Of a DNA stretch of 20,209 nt, positions 1 through 6,042 are shown one piece after another. The stretch covers positions 1-20,209 of the forward strand of contig JBAVAR010000019.1 of NCBI GenBank assembly GCA_049585815.1, given 5' to 3'. Source of the stretch: DATLSM01 sp049585815 (GTDB lineage: Bacteria; Actinomycetota; Thermoleophilia; Solirubrobacterales; 70-9). Under the pieces are notes generated by a model. The model was given only the letters and a program-made list of their open reading frames with translations, was not told the origin of the DNA and made no database searches. Within the stretch, counting starts at the first letter, position 1. Every line of letters starts with the position of its first letter. The position numbers and the translations under genes are program-made.

Positions 1-2
1 CG

Positions 3-479
3 ATTCCGAATCCCACCGGCTCCATCGAAGCGACCCTCGAAGGACTCTCCTGCTCCTCGTCGAGTGCTTGCATGGCGGTCGGCTCCTACCACGAAAGCGG
101 CGGCAAGGACAAGGGCCTCGCTGAGAGATGGAACGGCTCGGCATGGTCGTCAATGACCACGCCGACGCCCACAGAATCCGAAGGGGGCAACGACCTCTAC
201 GGCGTCTCCTGCCTCTCTTCCAGCTCCTGCTTTGCGGTTGGCAGGCGGATCAATAAAGAATCAACAGAACTCCATATTCCTACCGAAGAGCGCACCCTGG
301 CCGAGACCTGGAACGGCACCGCATGGACGGTGCAGAGCACACCCAACCCCGAAAAAAACCACTGGGACACCTTCACCGGCGTCTCCTGCACCTCCTCGAT
401 CGCCTGCACCGCCGTGGGCACCACCTACCCCACCTCCACCAGCGGGGAAAGTCTGACCCTGGGGGAGCGCTACGAATGA
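3..479 (+). CDS. Secreted SCxS...CxAVG repeat protein, C-terminal end (5' end outside window)
   Basis: The frame is open from base 3 to the TGA at 477-479, so the gene begins upstream of the window. The visible 158 residues hold three near-copies of a unit made of a cysteine motif (LSCSSSSACMAVG, VSCLSSSSCFAVG, VSCTSSIACTAVG) followed by a tryptophan motif (ERWNGSAWS or ETWNGTAWT) and a TPxP element. Units of this kind occur in long exported proteins of Solirubrobacter-like actinobacteria and resemble small beta-propeller or kelch-like blades; that fold is an inference. Two cysteines per unit suggest a disulfide in an extracellular protein. The ATG at 72 lies inside a repeat and is not the real start. 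Molecular role unknown. Confidence 0.75.
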   Translation: MPNPTGSIEATLEGLSCSSSSACMAVGSYHESGGKDKGLAERWNGSAWSSMTTPTPTESEGGNDLYGVSCLSSSSCFAVGRRINKESTELHIPTEERTLAETWNGTAWTVQSTPNPEKNHWDTFTGVSCTSSIACTAVGTTYPTSTSGESLTLGERYE

Positions 480-570
480 GCGAGGAGCTGGCAATCGGCC
501 GCCCTTGCCCGGACCCAGAGAATTCCACTCGGTGTCCACGGTCGAAGTCCGTCACCTGCTGCCGTCCGTC

Positions 571-1005
571 TTAGCTCAGATTGTCTCTGCGCAAGGTCCG
601 CTCCGCCCACCCTTTCGCCTCGGCGAAGCTGAGATAGGGCAGCAGCGCCAGCTGAACCAGTTCTGGCCCGATCGCAGCCAAGCCCTGTTGCCGCTCGCTG
701 CGCACATGGTCGGCGATCATCGCCGCCACCGAATGGATCGCCGCCCTGTGGGTCGATGTCGGATGCTCCTGCGGGCAGCGCTCGCCGAGCAGCTCGGCAA
801 AGCGGGTGATCCCCAGCGTGTAGCGGCGCCTCTGCTCCGCCCTCGACTGCGGCCGCTCGATCAGCAGCCGGGAGGCGGCAGCCGGATCGGCAACCACCAG
901 GTCAAGCGCCGCGTAGATGCCCGCCGCCACCCCGGCCGGCCACTCATCGGATCCCTTACATGCGGCACGGACCGCGGATTCCAGCCGCAGCCACGCTTCC
1001 TCCAA
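571..1005 (-). CDS. TetR-family C-terminal-domain-like protein lacking the HTH (probable remnant)
   Basis: The 144-residue product starting at TTG 1005 is helical and resembles the ligand-binding half of TetR-type regulators, with segments such as AGIYAALDLVVADPAAASRLL and an all-helical tail ending in WAERTL. No N-terminal helix-turn-helix is present. Upstream the frame stays open to about 1144 but offers no ATG or GTG, and that extension looks unlike TetR. A normal TetR protein is about 190-220 residues, so the DNA-binding domain appears to be missing, probably cut away when the AT-richer DNA at about 1030-1205 joined. It could be a stand-alone C-terminal domain, but a decayed gene end is more likely. 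The family call rests on sequence style only. Confidence 0.5.
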   Translation of the reverse strand: MEEAWLRLESAVRAACKGSDEWPAGVAAGIYAALDLVVADPAAASRLLIERPQSRAEQRRRYTLGITRFAELLGERCPQEHPTSTHRAAIHSVAAMIADHVRSERQQGLAAIGPELVQLALLPYLSFAEAKGWAERTLRRDNLS

Positions 1006-1177
1006 CTCGGTTGAGTCTAATTGCGCGTCTACGGTCTTTACCCGTCGGGAGATGAGACTAGTTGGCCCAAGATTCGACTCGGAGCCTACTAACTCGCTTG
1101 ATTCAAGCTGGTACGGAAAAGTTCCTAAATCTCCGCGTAAGAATCAGCTAAATCTAGTCTTAAAACGCCAATTTGGT

Positions 1178-1312
1178 CCGTAGTTGTATTAAAATAGATC
1201 AACTACGGGCAGGGCCCTTATTCGAGCTCGTAGCTCCCTGAAGCAGTTCCGTTCTCCCTGTACGGCACTGCTTCACCCGCAAACACTAAGGCCCGGGACT
1301 TCCCATCCCGGG
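1178..1312. other. Cluster of four consecutive hairpins in a non-coding stretch
   Basis: Four perfect inverted repeats follow one another. The first pairs 1178-1186 with 1200-1208 (9 bp, A/T-only-like loop of 13). The second pairs 1224-1228 with 1232-1236. The third pairs 1239-1247 with 1267-1275 (9 bp), continued by 1249-1252 with 1262-1265 across one mismatch. The fourth pairs 1292-1298 with 1306-1312 (7 bp, 7-nt loop) and could be a terminator, though the following T-tract is weak. The surrounding 1006-1339 holds no convincing gene, and 1040-1205 is clearly richer in A+T than its neighbours. The cluster could be a structured RNA, a recombination site or stacked terminators; no known RNA family was recognised. 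Confidence 0.5.
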
Positions 1313-1339
1313 TCGTTTGCGTTCTTGCATCCGCGTCGC

Positions 1340-1471
1340 ATGCCCATCCTTTGGGCGGCCGCACTCATAGGCGCGATCTTCGGCAAACTCTTCGGTCGCG
1401 TCCTCGCCGGCAAGGCCGACCACCGTGGACGGCTGCGACGTGCAGGCCGGAGCCGTAGGCCGACGAACTAA
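1340..1471 (+). CDS. Possible 43-aa membrane peptide
   Basis: An ATG at 1340 opens a 43-codon frame ending at TAA 1469-1471, 14 bases before the next gene's ATG. The peptide starts with a hydrophobic helix (ILWAAALIGAIFGKLFGRVL) and ends in a strongly basic tail (RGRLRRAGRSRRPTN), the plan of a small single-pass membrane peptide. No clear ribosome binding site precedes it and in high-GC DNA such frames arise by chance. Its position directly ahead of a toxin-like operon makes it worth recording. Function unknown. Confidence 0.25.
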   Translation: MPILWAAALIGAIFGKLFGRVLAGKADHRGRLRRAGRSRRPTN

Positions 1472-1485
1472 CCTAGGACCAGGTG

Positions 1486-2394
1486 ATGAACGAGATGACT
1501 GAATCGATAACGCTGCGGCTTGAAGGGACGCGCGTCAAGCGTGGTGTCGCCCTGTCTGATTTCGAGACCTTCATCGAGAGCTTCATCACCGCCTTGCGCG
1601 ATTTCGACCGGGACAAGCGGGGAGCTCCGACCCGTAAGTCGGGCCATCCGGAGGCTCGCGCAGAAGCCGTCGCAGCCTTTTGCCTTGTTGGCTTCCGCGC
1701 GGGAAGCGCAATCGCCACCATCGAGCCCGAAGCTATGGCCGCGGAGGACGAAATGGAGAGGATGGTTGACGCTGAGCCGATCCAGATGACCAACTTATGC
1801 TCGCTTATCTCTAGCGTTGAGAAGGAGGAGCCGCTTCCCGAATCCGTGGTCGAAGCCCTGGAGAAGGCGGTCCGCTCGGCGGGCGATGACGGGACGCTCT
1901 CGGTTGAGTTCTCCGCTCCGAACCACCGAGAGGCAACCAGTCGCCGGCCGGTGATCATCGATACCGCTCGCATTGAGCGAATCCGGTCAGCCGGCAAGAC
2001 GCCGACGCCGAAACTAGTCACTTCGATCTCCGGCCGGCTGCATCAAGTCGACTTCGAGCCTGACAAGTTGGCGATCCGTGCCTCAGACGGCGTCGACTGG
2101 GTCTGCAGCTTCCCAAAGGAGCTGGAGCACCAGGTTGCGGTCCTCGTCAACAGGCTTGTCTGGTCGAATGGCGAGGGCGCGCTCCAGTCAGCTCGGCGCG
2201 GAACTATGAAGCTCTTGGCAATCAGGCCGGTTGAGCAGGGAGTGCAGACGGGGCTCTTCTCGGGCGAGCCAATCTCCGACGAGGACTTAGCTGCCGCCCA
2301 GGGCATCACCGCTCCCCAGGGTCTTGACACGGTCGGCGTCGAGCGTTGGACCGACGCCGACGAGCTCTACCTTGCGGCCCTTACCGACGACTAG
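1486..2394 (+). CDS. Unknown 302-aa protein, putative partner (antitoxin-like) of the downstream PIN toxin
   Basis: I do not recognise a named family. The ATG at 1486 is preferred because AGGA (1475-1478) lies 7 bases upstream; GTG 1483 is an alternative. The N-terminal 80 residues read as an alpha/beta domain ending in GFRAGSAIATIEP. The centre is acidic and helical (about residues 85-140). Around residue 185 a small beta domain follows the pattern GRLHQVDFEPDKLAIRASDGVDWVCSFP, a G-x-L-x-x-x-D-F start with a later D-G-x-x-x-x-C-x-F, seen in hypothetical proteins next to toxins. The stop TAG directly abuts the ATG of the PIN gene, so the two are almost surely co-translated. At about 300 residues it is far larger than classic VapB antitoxins, and no ribbon-helix-helix or AbrB motif is visible, so it may be a different kind of partner. 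Confidence 0.75.
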   Translation: MNEMTESITLRLEGTRVKRGVALSDFETFIESFITALRDFDRDKRGAPTRKSGHPEARAEAVAAFCLVGFRAGSAIATIEPEAMAAEDEMERMVDAEPIQMTNLCSLISSVEKEEPLPESVVEALEKAVRSAGDDGTLSVEFSAPNHREATSRRPVIIDTARIERIRSAGKTPTPKLVTSISGRLHQVDFEPDKLAIRASDGVDWVCSFPKELEHQVAVLVNRLVWSNGEGALQSARRGTMKLLAIRPVEQGVQTGLFSGEPISDEDLAAAQGITAPQGLDTVGVERWTDADELYLAALTDD

Positions 2395-2847
2395 ATGGAG
2401 GCTGCTAGCGGGCCGGAGCGGATGCTCTGCGATACCAGCTTTGTGGCCCATATCGGCGTTCGTCGGACGCACCCCCAGCGATACGAGCACTGGAACGAGA
2501 AGGTCCTCGCCCGCATCGATGTTGCCATTCTGGCCATCAGTGTGGTGACGCTCGCCGAGGCTCGCTTCGGCTATCTCAAAGCCAATTGGGGCCAACCCCG
2601 GATCGGTCAAGAGGAGCGACGTCTGGGGAGCTTCCTCCAAGTTCCGCTCGACTATCCCGATCTCGATGAGTGGGCGCGGTTGAAGGATCTGTCCAAGCGC
2701 ACGGGTATTGCGATCTCAGACAACGATCTCTGGATCGCCGCCACTGCAAGCACAAGGGATTGCCCTTTGGTTACCTGTGATCGCGACCAAGAGCGTCTTG
2801 AGCCGCATCTTTCTGTTCCCGTGATCTACCTCCCACCTCACGCTTAG
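2395..2847 (+). CDS. VapC-like PIN-domain ribonuclease toxin
   Basis: The 150-residue product shows the PIN-domain acidic residues in order: D13 in MLCDTSF, E55 in SVVTLAEARFGY, D109 and D111 in SDNDLWIAATA, and D129 in LVTCDRD. In VapC toxins these residues bind Mg/Mn at the active site that cleaves RNA, often tRNA or rRNA. The start ATG 2395 follows the upstream TAG without a gap; ATG 2422 just before LCDTSF is a possible alternative and would give a more typical VapC N-terminus. Length is a little above the usual 125-140. It forms a two-gene unit with the 1486-2394 gene, whose product is the natural candidate for neutralising it. The exact RNA target cannot be told from sequence. Confidence 0.88.
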   Translation: MEAASGPERMLCDTSFVAHIGVRRTHPQRYEHWNEKVLARIDVAILAISVVTLAEARFGYLKANWGQPRIGQEERRLGSFLQVPLDYPDLDEWARLKDLSKRTGIAISDNDLWIAATASTRDCPLVTCDRDQERLEPHLSVPVIYLPPHA

Positions 2848-2860
2848 CGCAGCCCGAGCC

Positions 2861-2895
2861 ACTCGGAGCGATGCTGTCGACGGCGCCCTCCGAGT
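2861..2895 (+). terminator. Inverted repeat behind the PIN operon, possible terminator
   Basis: ACTCGGAG at 2861-2868 is the exact reverse complement of CTCCGAGT at 2888-2895, with a 19-base loop, 14 bases after the PIN stop codon. Position suits an operon terminator, but only a short T stretch (TCTTTC) follows, so it may act weakly or only in RNA stability. Confidence 0.35.
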
Positions 2896-2980
2896 CTTTC
2901 GGCTCCGGTTCCTACGGCGCGTTCGTCACCCAACCTGCGCTGTTCTTCACCGCGACCCTCTAGCGAGTGATCGACTGACT

Positions 2981-3352
2981 TTGCCAACCTCGTCTGGCCA
3001 TGCCCTCGCTCGCGAACGCGAGGACCTGGCCGCCGAGTTCAAGCAGGGTCGCACCCGCCTCGCTACCGGCAAGTTTGCGCAGGCGACGCGGATCTTCAGC
3101 GGCACGATCAAGGCGATTGCCGTCGAACCTCGCCCCACGGCCGACGCCGCCCGCCTCGAAAAATGGTTCACCTACCTGAACCGCCAGGAGCAGTACCTCA
3201 AACAGATCACCACCCAGCTGCGAATGAACCACCCGATAAGGGCCCAGCGCCTGACCGCCCGCTTCATCCACAACGGAAATCTCGCCAACAACGTGACCCT
3301 GGCCTTCGGCTTCAACTACTGCAGCTTCAAGTTCATCCGCTACGGCTTTTGA
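2981..3352 (+). CDS. C-terminal part of a secreted actinobacterial hypothetical protein (N-terminus lost)
   Basis: From TTG 2981 the frame gives 123 residues: a helical region (REREDLAAEFKQGRTRLATG, about 11-30, and RQEQYLKQITTQLRMNHP) and a conserved-looking end, NGNLANNVTLAFGFNYCSFKFIRYGF. The end resembles tails of small exported proteins of this bacterial group, which normally start with a signal peptide. Here none exists, the preceding 130 bases are open in frame without a good start, and no ribosome binding site is seen. I read it as a 5'-truncated gene, possibly expressed, probably not. Function unknown. Confidence 0.45.
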   Translation: MPTSSGHALAREREDLAAEFKQGRTRLATGKFAQATRIFSGTIKAIAVEPRPTADAARLEKWFTYLNRQEQYLKQITTQLRMNHPIRAQRLTARFIHNGNLANNVTLAFGFNYCSFKFIRYGF

Positions 3353-3394
3353 TCTGAGCAGCCGCGCCTGACCGGGACCCTCGCAGCGTTCGCG

Positions 3395-4135
3395 TTATTG
3401 CGCATCGGCCTCACAGCTATGTGTGGACTGATCCTCCATCAATCCCCGATCACGAAGCGGCAACACATATCGTTCTGCGAACTGACGCAGCGCGATCTCC
3501 ATCGCGTCGGCCAGCTCAAGTGTCCACGCGCACGCGATGAGTGCTTCCTCGTCTGACCGCCACCGAGCACCACTGCTCCATGACGTTAGGCGCTCTTCCT
3601 CGCTCTCGATGCTGTGAGGCATCCACATTGCGGTAGCACCGAAGTGGGTGGCCTCCGAGAGCTCGGCGTACACCATCTTCATTCCAGGCCTCTGTTTCAA
3701 GGCGTAGTTGATCAGCGCTTGCATGGTCTTCCGTCGCTGACTGCCCTTGGGGATCTCGCTGGCCCGGACGGTGAGAGCATTGACGTAGTCCGGGTGATCC
3801 TGCACATACATGACGACGACTAACGCCTCTGCTAACGCGCGGATTAGCGGGAATACCGCGTGCGGATTGGCCCGCCGCGCCTCGCGCACAATTGCTTGGT
3901 GAAGTCCCTCGCTACGACTGATCATCGACTGCCAGAACATCACTAGAAGGGTCAACGGCATCCCTTCGGGGCCCACTGGCACTATCAGTGCCGCAAGGTC
4001 GGAGTACTTAGCTTTAGGATCGATGATCGTAAGCGCCTCGTCAAGCGAAGCGAACTGGGTGAGGTCGACCCTCTCGGGTTCATATCGCGATGTCTGCGAC
4101 CCGGGCCTTTCAGCTGGCTTCTTTGAATTGGTCAC
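3395..4135 (-). CDS. Hypothetical protein, DUF5677-like helical protein
   Basis: The 246-residue product starts at GTG 4135, with AGGA 7 bases upstream. It is mostly helical. The segment HAVFPLIRALAEALVVVMYVQDHPDYVNAL (about residues 91-120) matches the style of DUF5677 proteins, where an arginine-led helix with an acidic residue is followed by a tyrosine-rich helix and a DHP turn; some of these are HEPN-like. This family assignment is tentative. A later THFGATAMWMPHS segment may carry functional histidines. It is transcribed divergently from the HTH/HEPN operon at 4438. A 6-bp inverted repeat (4135-4140 with 4149-4154) overlaps its start codon and could be an operator or a leader hairpin. 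Lying among toxin and defence genes, it may itself be a defence component, but nothing proves that. Confidence 0.7.
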   Translation of the reverse strand: MTNSKKPAERPGSQTSRYEPERVDLTQFASLDEALTIIDPKAKYSDLAALIVPVGPEGMPLTLLVMFWQSMISRSEGLHQAIVREARRANPHAVFPLIRALAEALVVVMYVQDHPDYVNALTVRASEIPKGSQRRKTMQALINYALKQRPGMKMVYAELSEATHFGATAMWMPHSIESEEERLTSWSSGARWRSDEEALIACAWTLELADAMEIALRQFAERYVLPLRDRGLMEDQSTHSCEADAQ

Positions 4136-4368
4136 TCCGGGATCCTAACCGGAGCGGTTCGAGCTCTTGCCGCTACAACGTTCCTGTGGGCTCCGCGCGA
4201 AGTCGACGAAGCGCCCAACCAGACCCACACCCCTTGATCTGCCGCTCGCGCCTGGGTGCCTCGACAGGCCTGCCGCGCTCGCCGCAGCCGGCCTCCTGCG
4301 CCGCGACGGGCACTTTGTACTGCCGACCCGCGCTGCCCTTCACGACAGGCTCAGTCTTCTCATTCCCA

Positions 4369-4390
4369 TATTTGGGAAGAATTCCAAATA
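4369..4390. promoter_or_regulatory. 22-bp operator-like palindrome upstream of the HTH/HEPN operon
   Basis: TATTTGG at 4369-4375 is exactly repeated in reverse complement as CCAAATA at 4384-4390, with 8 bases between. It sits 47 bases before ATG 4438 in a divergent intergenic region of about 300 bp and is strikingly AT-rich for this DNA. A site for autorepression by the HTH-like first gene of the operon is the simplest reading. The bases just downstream (GATAGT) could be a -10 element. Confidence 0.5.
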
Positions 4391-4437
4391 CTGATAGTTT
4401 ATTGGGGGTGGCTGAATACAGCCGAAAAAGATCGTCA

Positions 4438-4779
4438 ATGCGCATCCAGCTCGCGACGGAAGGCGAGACTGGTGAGCCCTTTGTCAAGTGGCTGCATAGG
4501 GTTGCTGGTCGTGACCGGGCAAAGCGCCTTGTGGTCTTCCTCCAGCAGTGGGATCACCAGGCCGACGAACTTGGCCGGGCGCCGACGGTCAGAGAGTACG
4601 CCGAAGAGTGGCGCGAGTCAGAGAGCGGCACCTACCGCCTGCTCGGAGAGCTTCGTGAGGTATTTCCCACTGAGCACGATCCCTCGCGGATCATGAATCT
4701 GCTCTGGGACGGCATCCCGCGCAGCGGTGAGTTGATGGCCCTGCTCGACGTTTCTGTCGTTGAAGTAGGCGAGCACTAG
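4438..4779 (+). CDS. Small helix-turn-helix-like protein, first gene of a HEPN operon
   Basis: ATG 4438 gives 113 residues. The longer upstream extension of the frame runs through the intergenic palindrome and is rejected. Residues about 48-76 (APTVREYAEEWRESESGTYRLLGELREVFP) have the spacing of a helix-turn-helix, with a recognition-helix-like SGTYRLLGELRE followed by FPTEHDP and a tryptophan-containing helix. Proteins of this plan occur in actinobacteria as putative DNA-binding factors. No strong Shine-Dalgarno is seen. The gene ends two bases before the GTG of the Abi_C-like gene, so the pair is co-translated. It is likely the regulator and possibly the antitoxin of that pair. DNA binding is inferred, not shown. 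Confidence 0.7.
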   Translation: MRIQLATEGETGEPFVKWLHRVAGRDRAKRLVVFLQQWDHQADELGRAPTVREYAEEWRESESGTYRLLGELREVFPTEHDPSRIMNLLWDGIPRSGELMALLDVSVVEVGEH

Positions 4780-4781
4780 AG

Positions 4782-5531
4782 GTGCCCGCCGCGGACGTCC
4801 TAGAGGCGGCGTCCGAGCTCCTGCATTTGATGATCGCGCGCGTCACCGATGGGGGAGAGGTCGATAAGTATGAGTTCGCATCGGCACGCAAGAAGGTTCT
4901 CGCCGATGAGACAGGCGGGAAGGTCGCGCCGCAGTGCGTCCGGATCTGCCGCGAGCCCGATGCGGTCTGGAGCTACATCAAGGGACAGGATCCAGAGCTG
5001 CCGACATATGAGTCTCGACGGATCTTCCTGCGCAAAGAGTTTGCTCCACTATTGGACGCCCTCGAGAGCTTCGATGAGGCGCCCATCGACGAGCTCGTCA
5101 CCGGTCAAGCAGAGGAGCTGAACGCGGCCTCGATCGAGCGAACGTGGGCAAAGGCTCTCGATCGCCGGGAATCAGATCCGGAGGGGGCGATCACCTTGTC
5201 GAGAACGATGCTCGAGTCAGTCTGCAAGACCATCCTCGACGACCGAGAAGTCGACTACAAGGAACGTGACGACCTTCCAAAGCTCTATAAGAATGTCTCG
5301 GCTAGCCTCGGAATTGCGCCCAGTGATCACACGGAGGAGCAGTTCAAAGCGATCCTTGGGGCGTGCACGACCGTGGTACATGAACTCGGGAGCCTCCGAA
5401 ACCGCGTTTCGGATAGTCACGGGCCCGGACGCGTCGTTTACAACCCTGCTCCGCGCCACGCTGCGTTGGCAGTCAACCTCGCAGGTTCCATGGCCCTGTT
5501 CCTGATGCAGACCCATGAGGTCAGAGACTGA
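4782..5531 (+). CDS. Abi_C/HEPN-domain abortive-infection-type protein
   Basis: GTG 4782 follows the upstream TAG after two bases; 249 residues. The N-terminal half is helical and not recognised. The C-terminal half (about 125-245) matches the Abi_C pattern (abortive infection C-terminus): SRTMLESVCKTILDD, then a DDLPKLYKNV helix, then ACTTVVHELGSLRNRVSDSHG and an AALAVNLAGSMALFL helix. R206, N207 and H213 form the R-x6-H motif typical of HEPN ribonucleases. Such proteins act as growth-arresting RNases in toxin-antitoxin or anti-phage systems. With the HTH-like partner directly upstream and an operator-like palindrome before both, this looks like a self-regulated two-gene module. RNase activity and the trigger are inferred. 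Confidence 0.82.
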   Translation: MPAADVLEAASELLHLMIARVTDGGEVDKYEFASARKKVLADETGGKVAPQCVRICREPDAVWSYIKGQDPELPTYESRRIFLRKEFAPLLDALESFDEAPIDELVTGQAEELNAASIERTWAKALDRRESDPEGAITLSRTMLESVCKTILDDREVDYKERDDLPKLYKNVSASLGIAPSDHTEEQFKAILGACTTVVHELGSLRNRVSDSHGPGRVVYNPAPRHAALAVNLAGSMALFLMQTHEVRD

Positions 5532-5634
5532 CCGCAGGCCCTTAGCCATCTGACACTTTGGCGGTTTCAGCTCGATGCACCCGCGTTCGCCAGAGTTCGA
5601 CTTAGACGCGTTCCTTCTGCCCCATACTCCCCAA

Positions 5635-5763
5635 ATGCACCGCGTCATCGATGCGATGAACGTGATCGGCAGCCGCCGCGACGGCTGGTGGTGCGACCGC
5701 CATGGCGTATCCAGTGGCCGTCCGTCGCTATTGCCTTTCGTCCTTTCCAGCCGTTTGGAGTGA
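5635..5763 (+). pseudogene. Truncated start of an NYN/PIN-like nuclease gene
   Basis: From ATG 5635 the first 23 codons (MHRVIDAMNVIGSRRDGWWC) match the start of the NYN gene at 8292, with about nine in ten bases identical over 5635-5707. After GWWCDR similarity ends and the frame runs into unrelated residues and stops at TGA 5761-5763. NYN proteins are PIN-like RNases; D6 and N9 of this start belong to the active-site edge, but the rest of the domain is missing. It is a broken copy, probably cut when DNA carrying the 6043 gene joined here. Confidence 0.75.
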
Positions 5764-6042
5764 AACCCGGCAGAGGCTCCCGTCCGCGCAATGGGGGAGC
5801 CACCGAGGCAAGCCCGAGCCGACCGGGTTTCGAATTCGCCGGCTCCATGCGTGATGACCGGTTCCGACCTGGGCCGAACTCCAGGACGAGATCGACCAAC
5901 CTGTCTCCCAGCTGTCTCGTGCCTACAACGAAACCTTGCTCAAAGGAGAGCACGCTCGGTCGAGAGAGTTGGGAATGTCGCCCGACTGCTGGCGCTCAGC
6001 CATATTGGAGTAGGCCGATCCGATCCTTAAGCTGAACGGCTC
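5764..6042. other. Intergenic region, possible gene-end remnant
   Basis: No complete gene is seen. One plus-strand frame, open from 5858 to the TAG at 6011-6013, reads like protein (for example WAELQDEIDQPVSQLSRAYN) but has no start codon apart from a methionine near its end, so it may be the decayed tail of a lost gene. The promoter of the 6043 gene should lie in the last 100 bases, though no clear -35/-10 pair is visible. Confidence 0.3.

Noticed and set aside
505..1014. 169-codon plus-strand frame over the TetR-like remnant
   Set aside because: It is the antisense shadow of the minus-strand frame, with an irregular arginine/leucine-rich composition.
1141..1340. tRNA, SRP RNA, tmRNA or RNase P RNA in the hairpin cluster
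   Set aside because: No T-arm TTCGA in a proper stem, no GGAAGCAGC-type SRP loop, no tmRNA ends and no RNase P core sequence were found.
4090..4437. N-terminal extension of the HTH-like gene
   Set aside because: It would cover the divergent intergenic region and the palindrome at 4369-4390. ATG 4438 gives a compact protein.
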